NCBI GenBank assembly: GCA_002914845.1
Contig: JXTC01000207.1
Coordinates: forward strand, 472,002-536,001
DNA from: Trema orientale
Taxonomy: Eukaryota > Streptophyta > Magnoliopsida > Rosales > Cannabaceae
DNA: 64,000 nt
Reading direction: 5' to 3'
Part shown: piece by piece, positions 12,879 to 25,701 of the stretch
Layout of the letters: the number at the start of each line of letters is the position of its first letter
How positions within the stretch are numbered: the first letter of the stretch is position 1
Made by a program: the position numbers and the translations under genes
Notes under the pieces: model-generated
Database searches by the model: none
What the model was told of the DNA's origin: nothing
Seen by the model: the letters and a program-made list of their open reading frames with translations, nothing else

Positions 12879-13238
12879 GGGGCCGTTTGGTTCGCTCATT
12901 CCATTCCATTGGAATGGAAAATCCATTTGAATGGGTGTTTGTTTCAACAACTCTAAATTTTCCATTCAAATGATCTTTTGGAATGAGTGTTTGTTTCAAC
13001 AATTTAGTTTTTCCATTCAAATGGTTCATCAGTCACATCAACTATTTGAATGGATTTTTGTGTCTTGGATAAGAATGGAGGGGAAGAGGTGTTTTTGAAT
13101 GGTCCATTCAAATACTCTCATTCTAATTATAACCCATTTCACTATTTTTTCTATTCAAATGTCTTCCATTCCAATTATAACCCATTCCACAATTTTCATT
13201 CAAATACACACATTCAAATAGGCGAAACAAACGGGGCC
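12879..13238. mobile_element. TIR element with GGGGCCGTTTGGTT ends
   Basis: The left end GGGGCCGTTTGGTTCGCTCA and the reverse complement of the right end, GGCCCCGTTTGTTTCGCCTA, form an imperfect terminal inverted repeat. The interior is built from repeated CATTCAAATG/CCATTCCA motifs in both orientations. No clear target duplication was found, so the superfamily is open. Confidence 0.5.
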
Positions 13239-13524
13239 AATTTTAAAAGCTTCCATTCATTTGCTAAAACAAATTTTACTTTTTTAAGAAATATGAGAAT
13301 AAACATTCTAAATTAATTAAAGACGACTAAAACTAAAAGCTATATGCCGTAAATAAATATAATATTCCTCAAAAGTCTCAAAGCTTTTCATTTCTTTTCT
13401 CCGTGTAGCCGGAGATGGATCTGTGAGGCTCGTATTCATTCTCTCCGATGGTCTGGAACGGAAACAAATCTTTGGGGCTGAGACTTTCTTGGGGTTAAAT
13501 TATAATTCCAAATAGTTCTGGGAA

Positions 13525-15979
13525 ATGGGGGCTGAAAGCACCTCCGGGAACCCTGAGACCGAGGTGTTTTTGAATATCTACGATCTTACCCCTATCAACA
13601 ATTACAGCCATTGGTTCGGCTTTGGAATCTTTCACTCGGGTATTGAAGGTCTGAGACATTTCTTTTATATATATATATATATACGTATGTATGTGTGTAT
13701 GTACGTAAGTTTTCTGTTTATGTTTTTCACAGAATGGTTTTGGATTTTGTATGTGTTTATCTGATCTGGGTTCGGCTGTATTATTTTCATTATAATTATT
13801 TCTGTGCCCTCGGCTCAGGGTTTTGTATCTGGGTTTCTTGAGGAACACTGTTGTGAATATTGGTTTGTCTTGTGTTCTTGGTGATGAATATGCATTTGTA
13901 TCTGGGATTCCTCTGTTTGAATTTGATGGTTTTGAGCAAATAGACATTTCTCCAAACAGCAAAGGAGTATCATCCTTAGGTGCTTGAATGTTGAATTATC
14001 GTTACTTCTTACTAGTTTATTAGTTCGTTTGAATTATGAATTTTTGTTGTGGAACTTGGTGTGACCTCCAAAATTTCTTAAGTCAACACCCGAGTAATGA
14101 TAATTTAGCTACCAAATTTCTTTTTAGTATTGTCTCATCAAAACTTAATACTTTTTAATCATGGCATCCTTGGTAAACATTTGCATTTCATTTTGGCACA
14201 ACTTGATCACTATTGACTTAAAAATGTATAACAACTTGTGAATTTAGTTAGGAAAAGGTATAAATCAGGACACTTAGATTATTTCTAAATTGTTGTTTAT
14301 GATCATCAACCAACAGTTACGTCAAATGAATTTAGTTAGATAAATCAGTAACTGACGTGATAATACCCACTGTGAAGGTAAAAGATGGATATTACTGTAA
14401 GCAGTTAGAACCAGCTTTGCTATGACATATTTGTATTGGTTTGCATTTTGGACTGTGATCTTTAAAGAAGGGTTATTTTAGAGAGGAAATGTTATCAAAA
14501 TTTCATGAAGATTAGAGAAACCATTTTATTTCTACGAGAGGCATTGTCATGAGATTTAAGTGATGTAGTTTGATTGAGTACAGAGGTGATGGTTCTTTCT
14601 TGAAATTTTGGTTTGGCAACAGTTTTTCTTAAATTTCTAGAATATTGTTATCCAATTAAGCATAATCTAGACTCTGATCTTTACGGAACTGACTCACTAG
14701 AAATTTATTGATTACAAGTTCCTTTGAGCTTCCATCATTCTGTTTCTCTTCTGGAGAAAAATTGTGTTTTATAGTGAGTCTCATTGTGTATGAACAGTCC
14801 ATGGTAAGGAATATGGTTTTGGAGCCCATGACTTCCCAGCTAGTGGAGTTTTTGAAGTGGAACCAAGGAGCTGTCCAGGTTTTATATACCGATCTACCAT
14901 CTCCTTGGGCCGCACAAAACTTCCACCCTCTGAATTTTGGACATTTATTGAGAGTGTTGCTTCAGAGTATCATGGGGATACCTATCATCTCATCTCCAAG
15001 AACTGCAACCATTTCACAGATGACATGTCATGGAGGTTGACAGGAAGAAGGATCCCTGGCTGGGTGAATCGGCTTGCTCGGCTAGGTAATAAAGAACTTT
15101 TTATTTTTATTTGATAAGAACGTAATAAAGAACTTTTACTATCACTCTTATTTTCATCTTTGTGTATTTTGTTCTATGAAGCACTGAAATGCTTCGCAGC
15201 TGAAGTTTTTTGATGTTTTTTAATTATTGGTTCGTAGGTTCGTTGAGTTCTAAATAAATTAAATTGATGCTGAGATGCATCCAATTAGTTTAGCTATAAG
15301 AAACCAGCATCCAATTTTTTATATATCTGAGGGTTTCTCTCTCTGACTATGTTTTGGAATAAGAGCATCATTTTTGTGATGGCTTCATATTATTTCACAA
15401 TGTTTGAGAAAATAGTCTCTCGTAGGATGACATATGTCTCCAAGGGCAGTGGTAAAAGGATTCATATTGGTTCGTTTCGTGGTGAAATCCCTCAACCCTC
15501 CTATCTTTTATGTTAAGAGGTCATATTCGGTTGTATTTTATTTTCATGTTCTACTCTGATAATATTTCGCCTTTATGGATGAGGAAGAATCCAATTCATC
15601 GGATTAATCTTTTGTTTTTTGAAATTTCAGGTGCTTTATGCAGTTGCCTGCTGCCTGAAAGCCTTCAAGTATCTACCGTTAAACAGTTGCCTGAATACCG
15701 CGAAGTTTCTGGTGAGTTTCCGCCTCATCTTTTAGCATATATATCTACATATACAAATAGATATCTAGTTCGATGGCACCTCTTAGCATAACTCGAGTAC
15801 CCCAATGAGTTGATTTTCTAAATTTGTAATTTTCAGAAGATGATGGTAGTGAGTCTCCATCAAGCACCCCTCGCGAGTCTATAGAAATTGATGATGATCA
15901 AGAGAAGCGATTGCTGTCACCACCGGCCGGAAGTGGGGATGCGGGCCATGTGACTTTTGTTAAAGAGGGTCACAGGTGA
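13525..15979 (+). CDS. DeSI-like PPPDE-fold cysteine isopeptidase
   Basis: Four exons (13525-13648, 14798-15085, 15631-15711, 15837-15979) join in frame into 211 residues. Residues 12 to about 137 form a PPPDE domain: VFLNIYDLTP at the start, then the catalytic His37 in GIFHSG and the catalytic Cys111 in SKNCNHF, both intact. GFGAHDF and the WRLTGRRIPGWVNRLA helix are typical of the plant DeSI-like group (At4g17486 type). After residue about 165 the tail is acidic and Ser-rich (SSTPRESIEIDDDQ) and probably disordered. The family includes deSUMOylating or deubiquitinating isopeptidases and some members with palmitoyl-thioesterase activity; the substrate of plant members is uncertain. There is no signal peptide, so a cytosolic or nuclear place is expected. 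Intron 1 (1149 bases) begins with a short TA-rich microsatellite. Confidence 0.92.
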
Positions 15980-16951
15980 AATGCAATGCTGTTTTGGGAA
16001 ATGGGAAGAATCAAACCCACTCCCTGCAATGCTACAACCCTTTGCCTCTTTGTTTGGATTATTGGCAGGCTACATGGAACAAGTACCTGCCCCCATTTTA
16101 GAAAGGATCCCCTTCTTTGTATTTGTTTGTATCTGCGTGCAAAATTGTTTGTCTGATTCTGTTTTTATTTTCATTATTTCTTTATCAAGTCAACTTTTTT
16201 TCACCCCTAGCCCTTTTTAATTTTAATTTTCTTTTTCTGCGGAGGAAATGTAGACTAGATTGTAAGTTGTATTATTGATTGATTTCTGGTTCTTGTACGT
16301 GGATACTATTGGAAATTGAAATGGTTTGCTCGTCTTTCTTATTCTTTGAACTGAGATACTGTTTTAAAGGTTTGTGCAGAATATATTATATCGTGTGAAA
16401 AATGAATCTTCGTAACACTGCTTCTGTAATTGTTAGCATGCAACAGCATACTGGTTCCAACGAAGTAACAATTATTTTAAGTAACACTCTTAGCTACCAT
16501 TAAAAGCTCGCCTAGTTGGGAAATGATAACGATATGCAATTTAAATACACAGCGTGAGGCTTATAGTTTTCTTGGTAATGATATCCAAATTGTAAATTTC
16601 CACAGCTATTGCATTTGAAATTCCTTGACCACGAACATGGCCGGCACTTGGCGATTCTGTAAAATAGCTAACTTGTGAACCATTATATATTCTTAGCCAT
16701 CTCCCGGCTGATCATGCAGAGGAAATGAGCAATTCCTACCACGCTGTGTAAGAGTGGTTATGACCACTAGCATATAAATCCAACGTATAGCAGAGCTAAA
16801 ACTAAGCCAATTTGATTAACAGATGATTACCGTACCATGGAACACTTGCATTAATTGAATGTACTTGGTCGCTTTTCAGTAATTATTAGCACAATATCTA
16901 TGCACAAAGTGATTTTAATATATATATATATATATATAGATATAAAGATAT
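15980..16951. other. 3' UTR and convergent intergenic DNA
   Basis: Likely 3' UTR of the DeSI-like gene to about 16330, then AT-rich DNA with a (TA)n run at about 16919-16938. The next gene is convergent. Nothing coding is seen. Confidence 0.6.
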
Positions 16952-17200
16952 GGGCACCAATCTAGTAGGTATTTTTTTTTTAAACCTATACATAAGCATC
17001 ATTTTAGTCAATAAAAATTTATTATGCATATTTTTTTATTGTAAAAAATAAAAGAGAGAAATAGTATTAATAATGCACGTCTTTTTATGTACTTCATTAT
17101 AGCCGTTGGATCACTATCAGATGATGATCCAATGACTAAAAAAAAAAATACCTACACATAAGTAAAAAAAAAAAAAAAATACCTACTGGATTGGCAACCT
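16952..17200. mobile_element. Small TIR element with poly-T subterminal tracts
   Basis: The left end GGGCACCAATCTAGTAGGTA followed by T11 pairs with the reverse complement of the right end, GGTTGCCAATCCAGTAGGTA followed by T15. A second inner pair TAGGTATTTTTT / AAAAAATACCTA supports a foldback. About 250 bases, non-coding. The flanks are TATA-rich, so a target duplication cannot be judged. Confidence 0.55.
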
Positions 17201-17725
17201 ATAGATATATACATATATCTATACAGGAACTCCAAATTAGCCAAGCTCCTCCACCCTCCACCAGAGTAATGGCATAGTTGTACTAGAAAACAGGTCAGGT
17301 TATTTTCGAGAAGAGACCTTTGAACTCTCATTTAACTCTTTTCGTGGCTCTCCTTGTGCATGAGACAGGAAGGGGGTAGATATCAAGTTTCATGGTTCTT
17401 TTAACGGATGCGGAGCATTGTAATTTTTTCTTCTTTCTTTTTTTTTTTTCAATTTTTTGGTGACATCAAACTATTGAATCCCAAGCAACCCTCTTATGAC
17501 CGGAGTATTGAGTGTACAAACCATCAGTATGGTTTATCAACCAGCCAAATAAAACCAAGTTATAAATAAACCAATATGGCATAAGTAGACCGATGTCAAA
17601 TGTAAAAAAGTCAACGTTGCATCCAATACCACTTATAGTGATTCCATTGTTGTTGCTTAATACAACACCTAAATATTTCTCCGTCCCATTTTTCTGCTTG
17701 TCTTCTGATTTGCACAGTACGTTAT

Positions 17726-20700
17726 TCATGAACTCCCTTCAAGCCCCAACTTTGAAGTTAGCCAAGCACAGACCTCGTCCATCTCTTCAGGAATAGTATA
17801 GTGGCCAAGTCTGCATATTCAAAGGACGACTTAATATTCTTCCCCATACTGGTCAAAAGTTATATGTAATAGGTTGTCAAGATTAAAAAATTATTAAATA
17901 CCCGGTATACGATTTGAACGTCACATCCTGAAATCCAGTTGAACTCAAAGCACGTGAAGATTTCTCCCCAAATTTGTAGATGACCACATCATCAACTGCA
18001 AAAATATGCCAGAGGTGAAACTAAAGAAAAGGAATTCATATTTCATAGTACTTGTGTATTTGTACGGGCACGGACTATTCCACCGACATTACGGCAATTT
18101 TAATTGCATCTTTCATTTCATTTTAATTTATCAACGATCTACTCACTAGAGAATGGCTATAAAATGACCCTTGCCATCCGAAACTCTTCCAGCCTCAAGG
18201 GTTGAGCAAAAAACCTCTTGCTAAAAGTTGATTACAGGACGGAACAGAACATTTTCCACAAAACAAAATAAGCATGCAATGAAGTTCCTTTATTCCTGCC
18301 CTTTCGGATTACTCTAATTCTAGTATTCTACGGTTCTCAATTACCAGAATTGATAACAAAATTTGAAGCAGCTTTCCCTCAATACATCGAGGTATTAGGA
18401 TACCAAAATTCCAACTATATGGTACTAGATACTCGCAACTTGAAAACATGATGGTTCTCACTAGTAGCTCATCTTGTCGAGGGTTTGTAAAAAGCATCGA
18501 GTTCTATAAACAGAAGTATAAAAACTAATCAAGAAAATACATAAATTGTAGCCTACGAGACTCTAAAATGGTACAAGACCAAAAACAGCATGAGACAATA
18601 TAAGTGTCATGACCATATAATAGCTTAGTGGAAGCACAATTTACCTTAGATGGGGGAGGCAATTAAAGGATATCTCTTACTAAGTAATTAGCTTTCAACC
18701 AGTTGGCCAACTACATTGTTTTGGGCAATTAAATACCCAAATGATTTATGCCAAAGTTATTTACTAGGCATAGTAAGTCGGGAATGATTTAAGTCAATTT
18801 TTCTAAGGCCCAGCACATCTAGCTGCCATGTCAAACAACCATGTGACTTAGGTTATGCTATTTATTAGCCATCTCTCAATTTACTTCCTGTCTCTAAACA
18901 AATAGAATTGTGAGTTGCCAATACCAAGAATGTAAGATATGAAAGACAACAATATAACTTGCCTTCTTGAATAAAGAAACCTCACAAAAATTAAACATAA
19001 TCTGCATATAAGCAAAGCTAATACCTTTCCCATGACACAACAAAATGGGCAAGGATGTAGCACGTCTTGTGGCTTCCTCCACCCCTTCTATCTTGCTACG
19101 TAAGATCCTGATAAAGAACAACACTTATAATCACAATACAGCAGATATATTGCAATATAACTCAATAGCATCTGGTAAAATAAGGACATAAGAAATCATA
19201 CTTTGCACATGGAAGCCATCCACTTAGTCCAACAACTGCTCTTAAAGTAACTGGGTAAGGATTACCATTCCCAAACTTTCCTGCAGTAAAGCAGGTTGCA
19301 GAGTGTAGGGCGGTAGCGGCACCCATACTGAAACCCCCTACTCCAAGTTTAACTATAAGATAACAAACTTCAGTGAGGATGATATCTATATTATGAAAGC
19401 TAGAAAATTCCTCTCGGAATATTAAATACGGGCATTAAAAAACTGAGTATAACAGTCCTTTCTATCGTGTAAATATATAAGGAATGCAGAAATAATCTTA
19501 TAAAAATCAGCAATTCATCAACGAAAGTGGAAATACAAATGTTATGTTAAACGACGTTGACCTCAAACATGATTTAGACTCACCAAGTGATAATTTTTTT
19601 TATATATAACTGTAATGTTAATCAATCTTCGCTAAAACTACTAGGACGTGTTCCACAATTTAATTAAAAAAAAAAATCTACAAGACACATGGAACCTTGC
19701 CACATTCATGATACTTTCATATACCTTTTAATTAATTGCACCTCATTCAAAGCTTGTGATCCATCAATTTTATGTAATGTGATTTTAAAAAAAATAAAAA
19801 ATAAAAAAAGGCAAGTGGAAACCCACTGTCAGCAGGCTCGTTTGACAGCAAATTTGCAACATGGGCTGCAGCAGCATCCAAACCCTCTAAATCATCAGGA
19901 GCATCTTCAGAAAGGTCTCCCACATCAAACCCTGATAAATTACATCAGCAATCCATAAAACATTATTAGATGAATAAGGTCCAACAACCAATCAAACCTC
20001 CTCCAATGACAAGTTTTGTTCATACACCAGAGATGATTTCTTTTTCTTTGACTGTCACATCAAAATGACATCTTAAATTTACGTAATACAGATAGATACT
20101 CCAGAAAGCAGATGTGATAAATATTTTTATCAGGCCTCTCTAAGCAAATAGACTTACAAGCAGTTGAAGGAAAGCCACCAAACACAGAGATTGGTTGAGT
20201 AGGAGCAGTTGGGCATATCCATTTAATCTGCACCACATTATTTGTGCCATACCATATTTTTAAACATATCTATGACGACGTAAATCATTTTCTAAATGCT
20301 AAAGCATAAATGCTCTAGGTCAATCAGATCTACTTATCCTTACATTTGGAAGAGGAAGGGTCTCCAAAAGCTGGGACCAACTGCCAGTAAGAAAAATCAA
20401 AGCTTTAATGAAAATCTGTACTTCACTCATTATGGTCCAAAAGAAATAGAGTAAGCAGATTGTGCACATTTATTTAGAAATGCTTGATGGTGAAGAGGAT
20501 GGAGGGATTTGAGATATCAGAAAAGAAAGCAGTCTTTTGTGTATTGCTTTTCTCAAACATCTTTAGTTACACTTGCACAATATTGAACAACCACCTCAAA
20601 AATGATTTTTTGAGTGATGGAATAAAGTCGTACCTTGAGCCATTATCGCCTAGCCCATGTAGCCAAACTACAGTTGCTTGATGTCTACCTTTGGGCCTGA

Positions 20701-21096
20701 CTACATAAGTCCTTCCAAACTCAATTGCTCTTCTAACAGTACTACCCCCTGTAACAGGGTTCAATCATATCGAATTGTAAATTATAATAAGCAAAAGGAA
20801 ACAACAGAATATGATAATGATTTGGAAAAATCTCCATTTGATACAGTTATCCTACACATAAAATCCAGACATCCAAATAAGTAGAAAGGATACCTAGGAA
20901 GTCTTCATTCAGGATTAAAACAAAAAACAAAAAGAACCAAAAAAAAAAAAAAAAAAAAGATAAAACAGTAAGCAGAGGATAAAGTTAAACTGAGAAAAAG
21001 AATCCGTGAACACCAAACTAAGCAGTATCATATCACGGAGAAAAATCAAGATACAAATGACTAACCAGAAGCCACAGAAGGGCCAGTCAAACTCAT
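17726..21096 (-). CDS. Acyl-protein thioesterase (carboxylesterase, APT1/2-like)
   Basis: Nine coding exons on the minus strand (21096-21066, 20748-20634, 20380-20344, 20227-20158, 19931-19827, 19352-19202, 19107-19025, 17995-17902, 17810-17726) give 256 residues with every phase matching. It is an alpha/beta-hydrolase of the APT/phospholipase-carboxylesterase family: VVWLHGLGDNG near 37-47 forms the oxyanion side, GFSMGAA holds nucleophile Ser128, HGKVDDVV supplies Asp199, and GLGHYT supplies His232. Such enzymes remove palmitate from S-acylated proteins and hydrolyse lysophospholipids, in cytosol or at membranes. Length and order match Arabidopsis At5g20060 (memory). The first coding exon is only 31 bases, and an apparent TTG start at 20764 is an intron read-through. 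The next gene is the At5g20050-type kinase, as in Arabidopsis. Confidence 0.92.
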
Positions 21097-22130
21097 ATTA
21101 GCCCCCAAGAAATATATCACTAGCCCAAATGCTTACTTGCAGTGCCTGAGGAGCACAGATCCTGCAACAACAATAAAAATGCAAAACTAAGAATTGTCAT
21201 CCACAACCCTTTTTGGACAAAATCAGAGTTCATCTGAAAGAGGACTTGTTATTTAAGCACAACAGAAAAGCTATGAGACCCTCTCTGGATTATCCCGACT
21301 AATACATTGTGTCTCCCGGGATGACACCCGGGTTTATTTTTATTTAAGCTGGAAAACCATATTGAATAGTGAACTATGCATGTGCTAAAACTAAAATTGC
21401 TCACTTCTACGCTTTACAGTTCCCAAAGAATAAGGCCAGATCGAATTATTCCCCACTTAGTTAGAAAAATTCTCCATATTTTTACTGCTTTCAGAAGAAA
21501 AACAAATGTAATCCAACTAAAGAATGTCTACTTGAAAATGACAACAATTAGCCATTTGGAATTTTCCCACTTGATAGCTTAAGAGGGATTTTTACCCAGT
21601 TCAAACCGAAGTATAAATTTTTTCCTAAGACCCAGTATTCAATATTACAAAGAAACCCCGAAAGACAACTACATAATAAAACATTGGTCCCAAAACTTAT
21701 TAAGACGCCCCAAACCTTGTGGAAAAAATCCGTAGTTATTTACTACCATTTAAAAAAAATTCACATAACGTACAACCAAAAACAAAACTATATATCAAAG
21801 AACCCCTCAAAATCAATGCTTCCCCATTCAGAGATTTAGCTGCTTGAATCAAAAACCAAAATAAAACAAACACAAAACAAAAGGTCAGAAACACGAAATC
21901 TGAGACAAAATCGAAAAACAATCATAAATAATAAGAATAAAAAAGAAAATGAGATTTGACATATAAGGACAAAAGTAGAAACCTGAAATTGGTGAGGAGA
22001 AGAAGAAAACCCACCCAAAAGTAACACCCCTCTCCTTGAGTTCTCAGTTCACACCCACACCTGGACCCGGGAGTGGGTTGTGTCTTCTGTCTGTCTTTTA
22101 AGGATTGTCGTTTTACTACTATTATCAGTC
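21097..22130 (-). other. Presumed 5' UTR exons and intron of the thioesterase gene
   Basis: On the minus strand an acceptor-like TTGTTGCAG at about 21164-21172 precedes the start-codon exon. A donor-like CAG|gtttct near 21980 follows a C-rich leader at about 21985-22100. I therefore infer a leader exon near 22.0-22.1 kb and a roughly 0.8-kb 5' UTR intron. No coding sequence is seen. The exact transcription start is unknown. Confidence 0.4.
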
Positions 22131-22281
22131 TTATGACGAGCGAGCCCCAGCGGAGTTGGTTAGATCTCATTCTCTGATACGCTCATACCGAATGATCAAT
22201 TCTAAGCCGTTGGATTTGACAGTAATAAATTTGACATTTACTAGAACTAGTGGAATTAATGTATCCCTCCTCTTATTCTCG

Positions 22282-22463
22282 AGCAATGCTATGGAGCACC
22301 AGTGGTGCCCAGCACCACAGTGACATGTCTGTTTGTCACTGGATGATTTAATTAATAAACTGGGTCCCACATAGGCCCCACTTAAATTATAATTATGATT
22401 AGCCAGTGACAGACTGACACATCACTGTGGTGCTGGGTACCACTGGTGCCCTATAGCATTATT
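22282..22463. mobile_element. Near-palindromic foldback MITE, family A copy 2
   Basis: The left end AGCAATGCTATGGAGCACCA pairs with the right end read in reverse complement, AATAATGCTATAGGGCACCA, and pairing continues through CAGCACCACAGTGACATGTC to the centre. It is a sister of the copy at 11339-11520. The 9-base words TTATTCTCG (22273-22281) and TTATTCTCT (22466-22474) flank it, two bases off on the right, and look like a target duplication. It lies about 180 bases upstream of the inferred leader of the thioesterase gene. Confidence 0.68.
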
Positions 22464-23123
22464 CATTATTCTCTCACAATAAACCCTATTCTCTGTATTC
22501 TCTCACTCTCGCAAAAAACCTCCTTGTCATTATTTTCACAAGAGAGCGAATAGGGAGTGTTTTGATTTCCTTCTCTGGCCTCTCCTCCACTCTTTTACTC
22601 CTTGATATCTTTCGGGAAGAGGAGTTTTTCGTTTTTTTTTTCCTAATAAGTCCAGATTTAGAACTAGTTATAATACCACGTTTGTGTGATTTTGTACCAC
22701 CTGATCTTTGATCTGTGTGAATTTTAATTTCCGTTTACTATATCATGATTTTGACTATGAGAGTTTTTTCTTTAATTTAGATATATAATGCGGATGGGAT
22801 ATTTTTTTTTTTTTATTTCAGCGGGGGTGAATTTTCATTTGATGTTGAATCATAGTCAACCCACCAATACCTCATTCTAGTACTAGGTGAAGACAATTGT
22901 TTGCAGCAATTATTTGCTAGTAATCCTTCTTATCTTTTCTTTTAGAGAATTATGGTTGCCAACAATTCTTATTATTGTTATATTTGTTATCCACTTCTTG
23001 TCTCCTTTTTTGAAGAGTTTGAATTTATAATCTTGTAATTCTTTGTGTTTGTATTGTAATTGAAGCTTTTTAACTTTTATTAATATTGTCCCTTGAGGAG
23101 TCCGTTTTTATTTTTTAAAAAAA

Positions 23124-23372
23124 TTTATTCCTCTTGTTTGAGATTAACGTTGGTTAACTTGACCATGACAATATTTTCTTAAGGCGTTAATTTCATTATA
23201 AAGAAAAATGCATCCCTCGTGTTTGAGATCAACATTGGTTAACATGACTATGACAATATTTTCTTTAAGTATTAATTTCATTTAAAAAAATGTATTTCTC
23301 GTGTTTGAGATCAACGTTGGTTAAATTGACATGACAATATTTTCTTTAGATGTTCATTTTATTAATTAATCC
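23124..23372. repeat. Three-unit tandem repeat, about 82-85 bp period
   Basis: TGTTTGAGATYAACRTTGGT recurs at 23135, 23220 and 23302, each time followed by TGACAATATTTTCTT. The periods are 85 and 82 bases, with moderate divergence between units. Confidence 0.8.
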
Positions 23373-23620
23373 TGAACTATATCTGTTGTTTGGTATAATG
23401 AATTTTGACTTTATATAGTAGATTACCTAAATTACGTAATTATTACAATAATAGTATTTTTGTCACGAATTATTGAATTTTTTAATGAAAATAAGTTATT
23501 TATAATGTACACAATTTGTTACTTACACAATAAATCACCGAAAATTATGTAATTACTATGATAATGATTTTGTTGTCATAAATTGTTAAATTTTTAACAA
23601 AAATAAATCACACTTGTGTT
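23360..23620. mobile_element. Truncated relative of the 4494-5052 foldback element
   Basis: Segments such as GACTTTATATAGTAGATTAC and TTGTCATAAATTGTTAAATT follow the same order as in the element at 4494-5052. Only part of the element is recognisable, and its outer ends are unclear. Confidence 0.4.
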
Positions 23621-25701
23621 GTGCAATCTCAAATCTAGGTCATGTGCGACCTCATATATAAAGTGAGCTGACAAACATTTATAGAAAGTCCACCTGGCGT
23701 ATTACAAAAGTCCGAAATCTATCATGCGACTTAGCAACAAATAAGGGAAGCTTCTAGATGAATCAAGGAAAGAATCGGGAAACCAATCAATCAGGTTAGT
23801 TGTATCATTTCCTGGTAATGCTTAGTAGACTATTTTGTATTAGTTTAACAATAAATATAACAGTATATGAATATGTTCTAAATAATAAAACTCAATTTTT
23901 TTTGAAATTAAATTACCCAATAGGGTATATTTTTCTTTTCGTATAAAAAAATTATTATTTAAAAAATCTATTGCCACCCTAATAGGTCTAATATATTAGG
24001 GCAACAAAAATATCGACATGAAGATATTAAGATAACTTATTGGGATGACAATATCACACCAATAGGCTATTGAGACGACATCAGGGTCTATTGGGATGAC
24101 AGATAATGACTTGTTAAACATTAAACAAAGATTACTATTTAATTATACATCTTTAAACCTATATGCCGTATTAGTATTTATGTATTAATAATGGTGCGTA
24201 GACTTAGATTATATTTCTCATTATTATTATTAGATCTATGTACTTATTTATTGATGATGATGCATGGACTTAAATTATATTTCCTATTTATTATTATTAG
24301 ATCTATGTTGTTTACTGGTGATCATTACAAAATTATAGGACTAGTTGGAATTTTGGAACTTTTTGAAATATATCCATTTCTTAAAAATAAAACTTTTTGG
24401 GTATTTTAGCAAATGAAGCAGGAATTTCAAAATCAAGTAAACTTCTCATTCTGCCACTAGCTCTAGTCACGATAAGAGGTAAAATGCTTCTCCTTTATAA
24501 TTATTTTGGTTATTAAATCACAAACCTTTTAAATCAGAAAATTGTAAAAATATTTACTGGTTCAATTTATCTGATCGTTTTTATAATTTCGGAGTTATAT
24601 ATTCTTATAAGACCCTTACGTCTGATTTAGTACTCAAAACTAACATATAAAAAGACAACAGTATCTCCTCAAAAAAAAAAAAAAAAAGACAATAGTTATC
24701 GTTACTCTAAATTTGTAACGAAACAAATCTGAAAAAAAGGCCTTGTACAATTTTATTTTTAAAAATTTTAGGAAAAAAATAATTAAAAAAAAGATTTAGC
24801 AAAGGTATCTGGATTATTTTTTAAAGTTTCTTACGTAACTTTGACCAAATTATATGGAGTATAGAGTGGATTTGTATCAATATATTATTCTAATGGGATA
24901 TTTTAGTTATTTGCAATGCTTGAGACAATAAATTAAGCATTCTACTGAAATTCAAAACATTTTATTTTGTAAATATCCCTACTTAAATTAAATATAGTTA
25001 ATTCATTTTTTTCAACAAGTGTTTTTTTTCGGTCTCTCTTTCACCCTAGTAGATCACATTAGTTTGAGCTTTACAATTATTATAAAAACAGTTATTAATG
25101 TTTTGATTCAAAGAAAACATTATTTAAGTTGTTTAAAAAAAAATTGTACTTAACATGTATTAATTCCGATTATAATACTAATTGATTTATTTTGTGGACT
25201 TAGCAATTGAAAGTTACAACAGCATTAATTAGAGTCCACTTGTAGTACTTCTCATGGTGGACTTTTATAGAGCGAACAACCAATGACATTTGTATTAAAG
25301 CTTCAAATTATTATGTCAACTACTAGATTTGATTGATTCATTTTCACCGGCCAACTGCAGGCCAATACTTGTTTATATCATACCACCATGAAAACATATT
25401 ATTTATACAAGTATATCCCATATATTCAATTCATATCTTCTATCCTTTCTTCCTAAAAAAAAGAAAAAAGACAATATATATCATAGTATTATAAACTATG
25501 AACACCACAATGAAAGAATTTTCCAAGACCAAGAAAATCAGTAACATCCTGTAAGGCTATAACGAAATAATTCAAAGGGTCATTTATATTAGAAAAGGAC
25601 GTATCTTTGAAAAAAAAACAAAAAAAGAAAAAGAAAAAAGAAAATGATAAAAAAGAAAAAAAAAATTCAAATATTATTGAAAACTCTTTAAAGCAGCGTA
25701 G

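Larger units (their letters stand above)
22475..25701. other. AT-rich intergenic region
   Basis: Between the divergent-side leader of the thioesterase and the 3' end of the kinase gene. It contains a three-unit tandem repeat (23124-23372), a fragment of the 4494-5052 foldback family, and poly-A tracts near 24668-24686 and 25610-25670. The ORF at 24191-24409 lies in low-complexity DNA and is not supported as a gene. Confidence 0.6.

Noticed and set aside
12607-13316. ORFs of 140 and 88 residues
   Set aside because: They run across MITE ends and repeated CATTCAAAT words, so they are non-coding.
13495-13962. 155-residue minus-strand ORF over DeSI-like exon 1
   Set aside because: It is antisense to a well-supported exon and the intron microsatellite, and its composition is low-complexity.
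20567-20764. Thioesterase start in the 20764 reading
   Set aside because: That start codon would be TTG inside an intron. The spliced ATG at 21096 keeps phase and fits the family N-terminus.
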